Shown: positions 1 through 10,099 of the stretch, in pieces
How the letters are laid out: every line of letters begins with the position of its first letter
How positions within the stretch are numbered: the stretch's first letter is position 1
Origin: Amphiura filiformis
Lineage: Eukaryota; Echinodermata; Ophiuroidea; Amphilepidida; Amphiuridae
Length of the DNA: 64,000 nucleotides
Assembly: GCF_039555335.1 (NCBI RefSeq)
Contig: NC_092642.1
Location: 14,909,208-14,973,207, forward strand
Reading direction: 5' to 3'
Program-made: the position numbers and the translations under genes
Notes under the pieces: generated by a model
Database searches by the model: none
The model's input: the letters and a program-made list of their open reading frames with translations, nothing else
What the model was told of the DNA's origin: nothing

Positions 1-130
1 AAATTCATAACACAGCGTGTTATAATGTAACGAATGCTATGCCAAAACTTTAAAAATATCAGTATCAATAAAATCAGAACCAGAATAAATACAAAGGCCT
101 ACAAATAATACTTTTAAACTTTCTAAATCA

Positions 131-180
131 ATATAGGAATCTCTAAATCAATTAATCAATCAGTTATCAATCAATCAATA

Positions 181-225
<45 letters not shown>

Positions 226-226
226 C

Positions 227-301
<75 letters not shown>

Positions 302-352
302 ATAGGCCTAAATAGATCAATCTATAAATAAATAAATAAGATCTGAATGTGC
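131..352. repeat. AATC and AAAT microsatellite
   Basis: A run of AATC units (about 155-224) passes directly into AAAT units (about 225-302), with short degenerate continuations to about 352. The rest of 1-650 is AT-rich with no coding signal. Confidence 0.95.
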
Positions 353-463
353 CATTTATATTATTATTACAATTTTAATATTATTAATATTAGTATTAAT
401 ACGACGTATTATTAACTTTAAAAGGTGCCTATTGATTATATAATAATTCAAGTACAGTTGAAT

Positions 464-491
464 CATGGTAGGTATTATGATACCTACCATG
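464..491. repeat. Short perfect hairpin
   Basis: CATGGTAGGTAT (464-475) and ATACCTACCATG (480-491) are perfect reverse complements around a 4-base loop, giving a 12 bp stem. Function unknown; it may be a remnant of a foldback element. Confidence 0.8.
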
Positions 492-699
492 GTTGAATAC
501 AAGAAGACATTAAAAGATGTTCATCATTCCGTGCACTCACTAAATTTAGAACTCTTAGAAATTTGGCAACTCCGTATCAATTAAGCAACCTATGATTGTA
601 GCAAAATATATATTTTCCCGGTACATACTATTTATTGCACGTGTAATACTATTTGACGTCACGAAAAGTATTGTACATACAATATTGTACGTACAATAC

Positions 700-1252
700 G
701 GAGTCTGAAGCGCGCTTAAGAAACATTGGCCGAATCAGGAAATATTTAGATGAGGACACTTGCCATCATATTATCAGGGCTCTTGTTCTATCTCGCCTTG
801 ACTACGAAAATTCATTGCTTGCAGCCATCACCAATGCGCAATTTGACAAACTTCAGCGTATTCAAAATAAAGCTGTGCGCCTGATTTGCGGAGTTAAGAG
901 ACGTGAGCACTGAGCACATATCTTCTTACCTGGCGAGGCTTCATTGGCTACCTGTCCGCCAACGTGTTCATTTAAGTTGCTTGTCTATATGTACCAATAT
1001 TTGAATGGCTCTTTACCAACATACCTCTCCTCTGATATTACTTTATACTACAGTCAAAGCATTTCTCATCATTACCTTCGTTCATCTGTTGATCACACTA
1101 GGCTCCATATTCCCAAAACTCATCGTTCAACAGTTGACAGGGCCTTTTCCTTTGGACCTCGGCTGTGGATCATGCCTCCTCTCTCCATCAGAGAAGCTGT
1201 TTCTCTTATTGTTTTCAAAAAAAACTGTTAAAAACACATCTTTTTATGTAGC
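700..1252 (+). pseudogene. Degraded LINE reverse-transcriptase C-terminal tail
   Basis: Translation in two frames gives the region after the reverse-transcriptase domain that is typical of CR1/L2/Jockey-group LINEs. The first frame (to about 910) holds LDYENSLLAAI and LQRIQNKAVRLICG. The second frame (from about 925) holds LHWLPVRQRVHFKLLVYMYQ, LNGSLPTYLS and RAFSFGPRLW. A frameshift and a stop near 910 separate the two. Only the C-terminus remains; the endonuclease and the catalytic YADD region are absent, as expected for a 5'-truncated insertion. The 3' part runs on to a GCGCGGTATAAAT-like end and TATG repeats near 1355-1395, which looks like a LINE 3' end. The clade cannot be fixed further by eye. 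Confidence 0.85.
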
Positions 1253-1395
1253 CTAAATGTATTTTGTATTTATTCCTTTTGTATTTTTTGTTTGTTTCTA
1301 TTCCAGCCTTGGCTGTAGTTTGTAAAGGCGTTTAGACGTCCTTTAATTAGATTATGCGCGGTATAAATTGTATGTATGTATAATGTATGTATGTA
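1253..1395 (+). mobile_element. LINE 3' tail with TATG repeats
   Basis: Noncoding sequence directly after the LINE fragment. It is T-rich and ends in a GTATAAATTGTATGTATGTA-type microsatellite tail, as is usual for CR1/L2-like 3' ends. Confidence 0.6.
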
Positions 1396-1556
1396 CTCTC
1401 TTAATGTAAAAGAGTGAAAATTCACTCTTTTAGAGTGAATTTTCACTCTTACAAAGAGTGACTCTAGGGACCAGTTCTTGAAGAGTGAAAATCACTCTTT
1501 GTAAAGAGTGAAAATATTTCACTCTCAAAAGAGTGCTTTCTCACTCTTAAAAAGGC
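1396..1556. repeat. AGAGTGAA foldback cluster
   Basis: The motif AAGAGTGAAAAT and its reverse complement ATTTTCACTCTT alternate at least five times. The cluster can fold into several overlapping hairpins. This looks like the terminal part of a foldback element. The following 1557-1945 shows nothing recognisable. Confidence 0.8.
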
Positions 1557-1945
1557 TGAAATCATATTCTTTTCGGGACAGATTTAGGAAAACTAAATAG
1601 TGCTATCAATTTAATTCTCATTTTAACTAAGTTTTATATACAGAAAAAGATGTCAAAATTCAACCCTTTCTTTTATCCCTCTTCAGAAGGAAATAGAATA
1701 TTATCATAAATTGGAAAGATTCATTCTTTTAAAAGATTCAAAATACCGAATTTATCAAAATAAATGGCAGGTTTGGAAGGGACTTTTCAACTAAACATTT
1801 TGTTCTTATTGTAAAAACTAGACAAATGCTATATAAATATGTATGTGGGTGTGTGTGTGTACTGGTACTGTTTATGTATTGTTTAATACCAAATTTCTGT
1901 ATTTATCTGAGTAAACTATGATTGTAAAATGTACACTGGGAAAAA

Positions 1946-1995
1946 AATAAAATAAAAAATCAATAAATAAATAAATAAATAAATAAATAAATCAA

Positions 1996-2090
<95 letters not shown>

Positions 2091-2092
2091 AA
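1946..2092. repeat. AAAT microsatellite
   Basis: Almost pure AAAT/AATA units with one AATC interruption, about 145 bp long. It directly abuts the tandem array that follows. Confidence 0.97.
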
Positions 2093-2098
2093 TTAAAA

Positions 2099-3135
2099 AA
2101 CTCTCTATGAGGCAGAATTTAATAAGCTATTTCTCAACCACTTTATTGTATTGTGACCAAGAAATAATACGAGTGGGTTTTGAATGTCATTTATCCATTG
2201 GAAAAGGTCAGTTTTCTTTAAAATGACGAGACTCGAAATTGGGTCTTAATTTCGAGTATCGATTATAACTCTCTAGGAGGCAAAGTCTAATTAGTTTTTT
2301 CTCGCCCACTTTATAATATTTTGACCAAGAAATAATATGAGTGGGTTTTGAATGTCATTTATCCATTGGAAAAGGTCAGTTTTCTTTAAAATGACGAGAC
2401 TCGAAATTGGGTCTTAATTTCGAGTATCGATTATAACTCTCTAGGAGGCAAAGTCTAATTAGTTTTTTCTCGCCCACTTTATATTTGACCAAGAAATAAT
2501 ATGAGTGGGTTTTGAATGTCATTTATCCATTGGAAAAGGTCCGTTTTCTTTAAAAGGACGAGACTAGTAATTGGGTCTTAATTTCGAGTCTCGATTATAA
2601 CTCTCTAGGAGGCAAAGTCTAATTAGTTTTTTCTCACCCACTTTATAGTATTTTGACCAAGAAATAATATAAGTAGCTGGATTTTGAATGGCATTTGTCC
2701 ATTAGAAAAGGTCCGTTTTCTTTAAAATGACGAGACTCGAAATTGGGTCTAAATTTCGAGTCTCGATTATAACTCTCTAGGAGGCAAAGTCTATTTAGTT
2801 TTTTCTCGCCCGCTTTATAGTATTTTGACCAAGAAATAATATGCTTTTGAGTGTCATTTGTCCATTAAAAAAAAGTCCGTTTTCATTAAAATGTCGAGAC
2901 TCGAAATTTGGTCTAAATTTCGAGTCTCGATTATAACTAATTAAATTAAAATTAAATTAGCTATTTCTCGCCACTTACAATATTTTGACCAAGAAATAAT
3001 ATGAGTGGCTTTTGAATGTCATTTGTCCATTAGAAAAGGTCTATTTTCTTTAAAATGAGACTCGAACTTGGGTTTAAATTTCGAGTGTCGATTATAACTC
3101 TTTAGGGCCCAATAATGAAATGTCCGTTGTCTTTA
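2099..3135. repeat. Tandem array, unit about 161-172 bp
   Basis: Six to seven copies of a unit that begins with ATAACTCTCTAGGAGGCAAA and contains GACCAAGAAATAATATGAGT and a TTTCGAGTCTCGA palindrome. The equivalent TTATAACTC site falls at 2263, 2431, 2595, 2767, 2931 and 3092, giving spacings of 168, 164, 172, 164 and 161. Copies become more diverged and shorter toward the right end. No ORF crosses the unit, so this is a noncoding satellite-type array. Confidence 0.95.
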
Positions 3136-3299
3136 AAATGACGTATATTATTATTCTTAATTAGTTCAATAATTGTTGCTAGTTAATGCTACAATACCGC
3201 CCAATCTTGGCAATTTATACTTTATTTTGTTCTAGTTTTGGGCAAAGAGCATGAAGTAATGTGGTTGGCATGTGAAATCTAAGAGAGACGAGGGCTATA

Positions 3300-3316
3300 T
3301 AATTTTATTATTATTA

Positions 3317-3347
<31 letters not shown>

Positions 3348-3705
3348 GGTTATTATTATGGTTATTGTGATTGCTTCTTTTTTTCAAATCTTTTTTTTTA
3401 TTACTCGAAACTCGATATTATAAAGACATAACTCGAAACTCGAAATATGAGGCTCAAAACTCGAAATATGTAACTCGAAATATAAGACTCGAAACACAAA
3501 AAATGTAACTAGAAACTCAAAATATGAGACTCGGAACTCGAAATATAAGACTCGAAACTCGAAAAATGTAACTCGAAACTCGAAATATGAGACTCGAAAC
3601 TCGAAATATAAAACTCGAAACTCGAAATATGAGATTCGAAACTCGAGACTCGAAACTCAAGACTCGAAAATTTGACTCGAGACTCGAAACTCGAAGATAA
3701 GCAAC
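3300..3705. repeat. TTA microsatellite and ACTCGAAA minisatellite
   Basis: ATT/TTA units occupy about 3301-3365. After a short T-rich stretch, a minisatellite of about 20 bp built on GACTCGAAACTCGAAATATA runs from about 3402 to 3700. It shares the CTCGAAA core with the array at 2099-3135, which suggests both grew from the same palindromic CTCGA motif. ORFs here are only repeats read in a frame. The next 3706-4323 has no gene; 4045-4145 is enriched in GACTCGGAC-like words. Confidence 0.92.
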
Positions 3706-4323
3706 ACACTGGGATGAGCTTCGATGTATGGTCCATCCAGTGTGCATGTTTCTCTCTGTTTAATTGATTAGAAAGTTCCATGAAAGAAGTCTTAGATATT
3801 TTTATATAGTACAAGTATTTAATGAAATTGTGCAATTATTTCATTAATGATAACAATAATATAATTCTGCTAAGTAACAGATACATCCAAATAATTTGGT
3901 GGATATTTAGGATATATGACAGATCACAGATTTGAGAGCCCCCAATTAATTAGGAAAATGGCCAAATAGGTGAAGTCAACAAATTTTGAATCAAATTTAA
4001 GATCTATTTTAACATTTTTAGATAATCATTTCACAATTTACATGGACTTAATTCGACTGGACTCGGACCGAACTCGAATCCTTTAGTGTCCCAGTCCGAG
4101 CCGAGTCTTTTTGTGTCGGAGTCCGGACTCAAGTCCGAGTCCAGACTTGAATGATACATCACTGCCAAATTGCAGCTTTTTTTAAATACTGATCAAAGGT
4201 CATCCAGGACCTTGGTTTGTTCTTGTACGCGGGAAATTGGTTTTACCTGGGTTTTCTGCAGGGACGCCTGCAGGCGTTAGGCCTAATACCCAGTGCCCTT
4301 AAATCACCATGTATTTTTGTTCA

Positions 4324-5098
4324 TGTAGGGGAAAGTGGGGTAATGCCGGACTGTGGGGAATCCCGGACACGTCGATTGCAGCTAAACGGAGAAGGGTGGC
4401 ACTATTATACTACCTTAGGGTATTAGCTACCTCAAAGTGTATCTCACGTGTACTACTACCAGCGCTTTGGGTCTCGCCTTTCTTTGTGAAAATTACGAAA
4501 AAACAGAAATTGTCATTTTTGACTTTTTATCTGAAAAGTGATTTATTAGCTGGGTGACAGTTAATGCGACAAGGGACACAGATAAAGTATGGATGAAAAT
4601 TATGTTTGATACTTGATTGTTAGCTGGATGTATGAATTTTGGTATCTCAAAATGGATAAGTAGAACAAGCACTGAAAAAATAAATCGGGATCGTGAGGGT
4701 AATCCCGGACACACATGCGTCTCTATACAGATGGGGTAATGCCGGACACTTGTTATTTCGAAAATATAGACAACAACAACATCCTCCATAGTTGTATGCT
4801 TGAGGTAACAGAAGTACCTAATACATTCAGGGGATTATCATCCTACTCCACTTTCCCTCTTAGCAACAATCATGTGTCCGGGATTACCCCGTGTCCGGCA
4901 TTACCCCATCATTTTTTTCCATTTTGTTTTTTAATTATAACTTATTAACTAGATATATTGAGTTATTAAAAACTGGTTTCTAGTTAGAACATTACTCCTA
5001 CTTTGCATTGATATGATTTTCACTGATGAACTTTATTTAATCTTGAACCTGTGTAGCCTTAACGAAAGGTGCCCGGGATTACCCCACTTTCCCCTACA
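4324..5098. mobile_element. MITE with about 30 bp terminal inverted repeats
   Basis: TGTAGGGGAAAGTGGGGTAA at 4324 is matched in reverse complement by the bases ending at 5098. The inverted match extends imperfectly through TAATSCCGGRC. Inside, the word GGGGTAATCCCGGACAC and its complement recur near 4365, 4700, 4730, 4875 and 4890, so the element has sub-terminal repeats as well. There is no transposase ORF, so it is non-autonomous. A clear target-site duplication was not found, so the superfamily stays open. Confidence 0.85.
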
Positions 5099-5242
5099 CC
5101 GGACACAGGTCAAGTAAATATTTAAAACATTATTCTGTATTTTTGGAGCATTTTCATATTTGGGTTCATTGGTCACTCAAATAGGTACATTAAAAAGACG
5201 CTACCATCGTAGAAATGTAAACTATTCCAACATTTTTTGAAA

Positions 5243-5632
5243 GCCCGGGGGCACTCAAATTTACCGGCGTCGCGAAGTAAGGGCCCCAACGGTAAAAAAC
5301 GTTGTTTTAAAGGGGGGGCATTGGGTACAAACATAATGAAAAAGGGAATCATTGGGCATAGTTTTTAAAAAAAAGGGGTTATTGGCCATAAAATTTTGAA
5401 AACATTTTTTTGTTCCAAATGTCCCAAATTTACATTACAAATTTGCTGAAATAAGAGAATTTAAAAGTTTCTGCATTATTTTGTGGCATTTTGGTGATAC
5501 AGTTATAGAAAAAGAGGTGGATCAATGGGTAGCCGCACCTAAAAGAGGGAACTATCGGGTATATTTGACTTCAAAAAAGAGGCCGCCTATTGACAAGCAT
5601 TGGGGGCTTTGAGTGACATTGACAATGCCCCC
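5243..5632. repeat. Dispersed repeat with GGGGGCACTCAAA ends
   Basis: The left end GCCCGGGGGCACTCAAA is mirrored by a GCTTTGAGTGACATTG and CCCCCCCGCCCG stretch on the right. Between them lie short similar phrases built on GGGG-CATTGGGTAC and ATTGGCCATA. It looks like an old non-autonomous transposon. The stretch 5633-6000 is AT-rich with no gene. Confidence 0.6.
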
Positions 5633-6010
5633 CCGCCCGACCTGAAAGGTTCAGATACACCTACGCCTATATTACGCCTACATGATAATAATTATGTACA
5701 TTAACGCCTACGCCTTGATTGCAGTGATTATAGCTGTAGATGTATGATTGGTTAGATCAGGGAAGTGTACTTCCCTGGTTATAGATATAAAAAAAACCAC
5801 ATAATAGGCCTGGGTGACTGATACACATCGAATACCGGAACATGTTAAACAATAAACATTGAAACATTTACCATTGTTTACCCGAGAATATTTATTGCAA
5901 GTATAGCCACCGTAGTCAATAGCCACTGAGAAATCGCGACGATTTCAGATACAGTAGCCAATAAGAAATCGCGGCGAGGTAAAATCTACCATTGATTCTT
6001 GATGGAAAAC

Positions 6011-6018
6011 GTTTAAAA
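6011..6018 (+). promoter_or_regulatory. TATA-like box of the C1q-domain gene
   Basis: GTTTAAAAG lies about 25-35 bases upstream of where the 5' exon shared with the 35.4 kb copy begins. The exact start site is not visible, so this is inference from spacing. Confidence 0.35.
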
Positions 6019-6039
6019 GGAAGACTTTCTCAGGCTCAG

Positions 6040-6162
6040 TCTCACAATCTCCACAGCCTCACAATCGTCTCAGTCTCATAACAGTCTTGTCGTCTATACA
6101 CACTGCCAGTCAAACTGCTGTTGCAATCAACTGCTCTTCGGTGAAAGACTCAGAATATTGAG
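6040..6162 (+). other. Noncoding 5' exon of the C1q-domain gene
   Basis: A stretch rich in CTCACAAC/CTCAGTC words ends at a strong splice donor, GAG then GTAAGTTC, with the GT at 6163-6164. It contains no ATG, so it would be 5' UTR. The same exon, donor and about 290 bp of following intron recur at 35390-35966 in the same orientation, which supports a functional unit duplicated once. Linking it to the acceptor at 8941-8942 gives an intron of about 2.8 kb. That link is inferred from order and strand, not proven. Confidence 0.5.
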
Positions 6163-6592
6163 GTAAGTTCTACGGAGATGTATCATATTTAAACTTTACA
6201 TCAGGTCTACTTTTAAATTTTTTAAACATTTTTATTTCCTCATGAAATTTCCGTTGGCCTATGACGGTTCGCACATTATTGCTTAAAAAGCACTCAATAA
6301 AACAATATGTTGACTTAATGACTGCAAGACCTCGCGAGCTGGAAATATCTTTAAAAAAGTTGTTTAAACAGGATGGTTCAGAAAATATAACAAATACGAA
6401 CCGCTCCTTAGAATAACATTATTGCTATGCATGTGACATTTATATAATAAACATGTACTTAGTAAGTTTATTAGTAACGTAAGACTTGCAACTGATATGG
6501 TTGAATAGTACGATACACTATTCAAAGTATATGATTAAATCAAAATCATACAGAGCCGTAGTAAAACGAAAATAAGCATGATAAGTTAACAT

Positions 6593-6883
6593 ATGTTAAC
6601 CGGCGTGGTGGCCTAGTGGTTAGAGCGCCCGACTCACGATCGGGAGGTCGCGGGTTCGAATCCCGGCCGGGCCATACCAAAGGCTTTAAAAAATGGTACC
6701 TACTGCCTTCTTGCCAGGCGTTCGGCATTGAAAGAATGGAGTAGGGAAAGTTAGAACACATGGCTACCAGTGGACTAACCCCCTGCTGTAGCTTTTCTAC
6801 TCGCAGACATGTGGCCTAGGGTTATGAAACGGAGATAGGCCGAAAGGCTTGGGAAGGATTTAACTTTATTTTTTGATGTTAAC
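6593..6883 (+). mobile_element. tRNA-derived SINE (tRNA-Val-CAC-like head)
   Basis: The element body (6601-6875) is flanked by an 8 bp direct repeat ATGTTAAC at 6593-6600 and 6876-6883. Its head folds roughly like a tRNA: A box around TGGCCTAGTGGTTAGAGCGC, anticodon stem CCCGA/TCGGG with loop CTCACGA (anticodon CAC), and B box GGGTTCGAATCCC. The acceptor stem has mismatches, and a tRNA-unrelated body of about 200 bp follows. This is therefore a SINE, not a tRNA gene. It lies in the first intron of the C1q-domain gene, in the sense direction. Confidence 0.9.
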
Positions 6884-7683
6884 ATGCATGGTTAATAATG
6901 ATTGTTGTTAGGGTATGTTAAATGTAATAAGTATGGTCAACCTGAATTTTACCCAAAAATTGTAAGCAAATTATACTTCGGGCTGACTGTATAGGTTAAT
7001 ACTAAATACGCATCAGTTGTTTGGAGGGTATTGTGATGCAAAGTTATTAACACACCTGGGATTAAGAATGTTTTCTTGAGGTGCAAATTCAATTACATCC
7101 ATATGCAGGTTCAGAAATGGTTGAGGTCTGCAATTTTTCTGCATGCAAACCGAAACAATCTCAGAATACAGGGTGTCCAAAAGTATGTTAGAATTTTTTA
7201 CAATTCAACATATTTTGAACTGCAACATTTTGCACCTAACCCATACAGAAAAAGTAAGTCCATATTTAGATTCCTCCTCAAATTTTCCTTCCGAAAATCT
7301 CATATACTTTGATTATGATAGGAAAACTAATTAAAATTTTACAGTAACGTTTAGATTTTGAAGACATCCGCATTACTTACTACAGTGTTTAATATGAAAA
7401 CAGGTAGTTTTGTATGAAAAAGTTTGTACTTTCTAGACTAAACCAATCATAAATGATTATAAACAATTAGTATAATTGTTTAGCTGTAAGGTCATGAATC
7501 TTTTAGATGCTAAATAGGATCAAAATCCAATTTACAGCCTTTACGGAAGCAGATTATGCACTAAAATATCAATCCCATAGAGTTTGTGTGTACCACATCC
7601 CCCATGTACCTCCACATCCCCCACCTACGCCACCCTGTCCATTCTGAATTCTATGAAGCACAGTGTCAGTATTAAAAAGGCTA
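6884..7683. other. Intron sequence with weak mariner-like ends
   Basis: AT-rich intronic sequence without a credible exon. TACAGGGTGTCC near 7167 and CACCCTGTCC near 7631 are in inverted orientation and resemble Tc1/mariner terminal words. They could bound an old MITE of about 470 bp, but the ends match over fewer than 12 bases. Confidence 0.3.
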
Positions 7684-9227
7684 GCTGAATTCTTTTTACA
7701 GGGTTGAAAGTGCATTTTATTTAGCAATAAAATGAGACTAAAAACATGACAATAACTACTTGCTTGGCAGAGATATCATCATTTAATTTGAGTCGAATTT
7801 GGGGAAATGAGGCATCGCCACCTTTTTGGGGTGGCGAGTTCAAGACGCACGACCTAAAAGAAGAAAGTTATATCTTTATTAAAAGAACCTTTTACAGATT
7901 TGCTTTATACCTTACAAATTAGTGTCAGCTACATTCAAACTTTTCCCTAAAAACATTCTTTTTCGCTGAAAATTAGCTCAACTATTGCGGTCCTGTTACT
8001 CACTGAGGATCAATTTTACAGTTTGCTAAGATGAAAATGCAATGCAAGCATTTGCTTTATGACGCCACATTCACGTTTTCCGTAAATAATTGACACAAAT
8101 TATTCAAATATTCTGAATCGTCAATTCGGTAATATCATTATTTTAATATGTAGACTTTATAAAAACAAAAGTAGGGCCTATGTACATGAACAGGAACAGC
8201 CTAATCTGAGTTACCTCTGGGGGATAGGGGTCTCCATGCTTATTGGTATACACTGCAAAATCGCCGGTGTTAGATGTGCAACACTGAGCGGGTGTTCAGC
8301 ATTTTGTGATACTTTGATGTTAGGTCAACACCACCGGAGGTGTCAGTGCAAAAACATGAGCGTAGTGAATGTAACACTAAATACGGTGTTGTTCCTCTAG
8401 CATGTCTAGCGTTTACATCAGGTTTAAAACTAACACCAACCGGTGTAAGAATAAAATCAAATGCAGGGGGAGGGCGGTCGAGATTTACTAAATTTTGACA
8501 TCGTCATTGGTTTACCACGTAAACACAAAACTATGACAAATGATTCCAAAAGTTTATCAATGTTATTAAGCAATATGTTACTTGTCTAAATCCGTTGGGG
8601 TGTGATAGTACACTAGTAGATTCGCCCTCAAGGCAATTTCTGACACGAAGATATAGGGATGATGACGCTGTGCGTGTTCTATGATATATACACCCACTGT
8701 CATACATCAATAGCGTGCGCTGGTTTTCCAAAGTCGGGGGAGCGGGTCTCGATACCCCGGCAACTGTTCTAAAAATTTCGGCTCGTTTCGCTCGCCATAA
8801 TAGCTAATTCCTCAATTTTCCCCGGTTGAGTGCACCCCCAACTTTTTGACAAAAGTGGGAGGGGCACGTGCCTCCCCCTTTGCGCATGTATTGTTATACA
8901 TGATTGTGTTTATTTTCTGACTTGTTTTCTTTTTTCCTGCAGACAACAAAAATGGCTACTGCATTTGCTGCTTATAAAACAGACTCGCAAACAGCAACAG
9001 GGAATGATGAGCCGATAAGGTTCCAACATATAAATACCAATCAAGGAAACCGCTTCAAGACTACTGCCTTCACGTGCTCGTCATCAGGAAACTACTTCTT
9101 TGCTTTCAGCGCTTTTGTCAAGACTGACACAACGCTTATCTTATATACCAATACATCGTCCAGTGGTCAATCTCCTGTTGCAACTGCACGCAATCAAGCC
9201 GGTCAACCCACGCAAATTGGTAGTTCC
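7684..9227 (+). repeat. Inverted-duplication arm (partner 39595-41178)
   Basis: The whole stretch, from GCTGAATTCTTTTTACAG to the middle of the C1q coding exon (GGTAGTTCC), reappears in reverse complement at 39595-41178. Small indels include about 30 bp missing here near 7920. It carries intron 1 sequence, the splice acceptor and the first two thirds of the C1q domain. A smaller module inside it (about 7813-7935) also occurs near 12235-12375 and 16262-16420. The block 8260-8460 is rich in CCGGTGTTA words and their complements, like a MITE. Confidence 0.9.
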
Positions 9228-9344
9228 ACTATCGTGAATTTGAGCAGTGGAGACACGGTTTACCTGGCCATAGCCAGACAAGGAATGACCGTTAGCGGCA
9301 ACTCCGGTGGAGAAGTCCAATTCTGCGGTCATGTCATCAATTAA
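8952..9344 (+). CDS. Single C1q-domain protein
   Basis: The 130-residue product is almost exactly one C1q (TNF-like jelly-roll) domain. Visible hallmarks are the N-terminal strand AFAAYKTDS (residues 4-12), the core FTCSSSGNYFFAFSAF (40-55), VNLSSGDTVYLAI (95-107) and the closing FCGHVI (124-129). The ATG is ten bases after a good 3' splice site: a pyrimidine-rich tract, then CTGCAG with AG at 8941-8942. Coding starts directly after the intron, and the 5' exon upstream has no ATG. There is no signal peptide and no collagen stalk, unlike complement C1q or adiponectin; globular-head-only C1q proteins are known in invertebrates. In such families the domain binds ligands and forms trimers. Here ligand and location are unknown, and without a leader the product would be cytosolic or secreted by another route. 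A broken second copy lies on the opposite strand at 39873-39595. Confidence 0.85.
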   Translation: MATAFAAYKTDSQTATGNDEPIRFQHINTNQGNRFKTTAFTCSSSGNYFFAFSAFVKTDTTLILYTNTSSSGQSPVATARNQAGQPTQIGSSTIVNLSSGDTVYLAIARQGMTVSGNSGGEVQFCGHVIN

Positions 9345-9993
9345 AATTGGGTTGGAGCATATGATTGGAGCATCTTTAATTTTTAGTCATGCATGGGTGA
9401 TGTAAAGGCCTACCAACATCTTCAACTTCTAGTTGAGGTAAAACACTGGAGGTGCTGACCATCAGACAATAATACTCTTTAACACTGTAAGACATAACCA
9501 AAGTGAAAATCAATATCACAAATTTCCATCTTCGCGCAGAAAAACTTATTGACAATCAGACTATATGTCACCACAGTTAGGACCCGCAATGGACACCACC
9601 AGCAAAGCTTGATGAAATATTCCATAAGTAGATGATGGGGGGGGGGGGTCAAACAGCAGAATTAGCTACTAGTAATACACAGTGGCAGGTACAGTGTTAT
9701 TTTTCTGTGTTTGAGTATTGTCTTCTTATTTCATTTATGATTGTAATGATATATTTGTGTCCATAACTAGTTTTTAACCCATCGATCTACAAGATCTTTA
9801 AATGATAAGGCTTTCACAATTGATTTTACTGTTTCCCTCCCGCATCCAAAACTGAGAATTGCAAATTGACGTTGAACAAACAAAGAACACGCCTGCATTA
9901 CTATCAATGTATAAAATCAACCATAAATTGCAATGTAATTAAATCCTCAGCGCCAAACTGTAGTTAATATTGGGCTGTGACCAATCGTTCCAA

Positions 9994-9999
9994 AATAAA
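9994..9999 (+). terminator. Candidate polyadenylation signal
   Basis: AATAAA lies about 650 bases after the C1q stop codon in a T/A-rich 3' region. It is the clearest such hexamer on the + strand before the next repeat, but its use is not shown. A G13 run at about 9637-9649 lies in the putative 3' UTR. Confidence 0.35.
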
Positions 10000-10099
10000 A
10001 GATATAATAAGTAATTAATAATTAAGAGTTATCCCATGCCTTTTCAAAAATCTTAAACAGTAAACTCGGAATCAATTGTGAAGGGCCTAAGCATATATG

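Noticed and set aside
3400..3705. CRISPR-like regular repeats or a repetitive protein
   Set aside because: Units are continuous without unique spacers, and the Ser/Phe-rich frames are only the minisatellite translated.
6601..6675. tRNA-Val(CAC) gene
   Set aside because: The acceptor stem has mismatches, a long tRNA-unrelated body follows, and an 8 bp target duplication frames the whole unit, so it is the head of a SINE.
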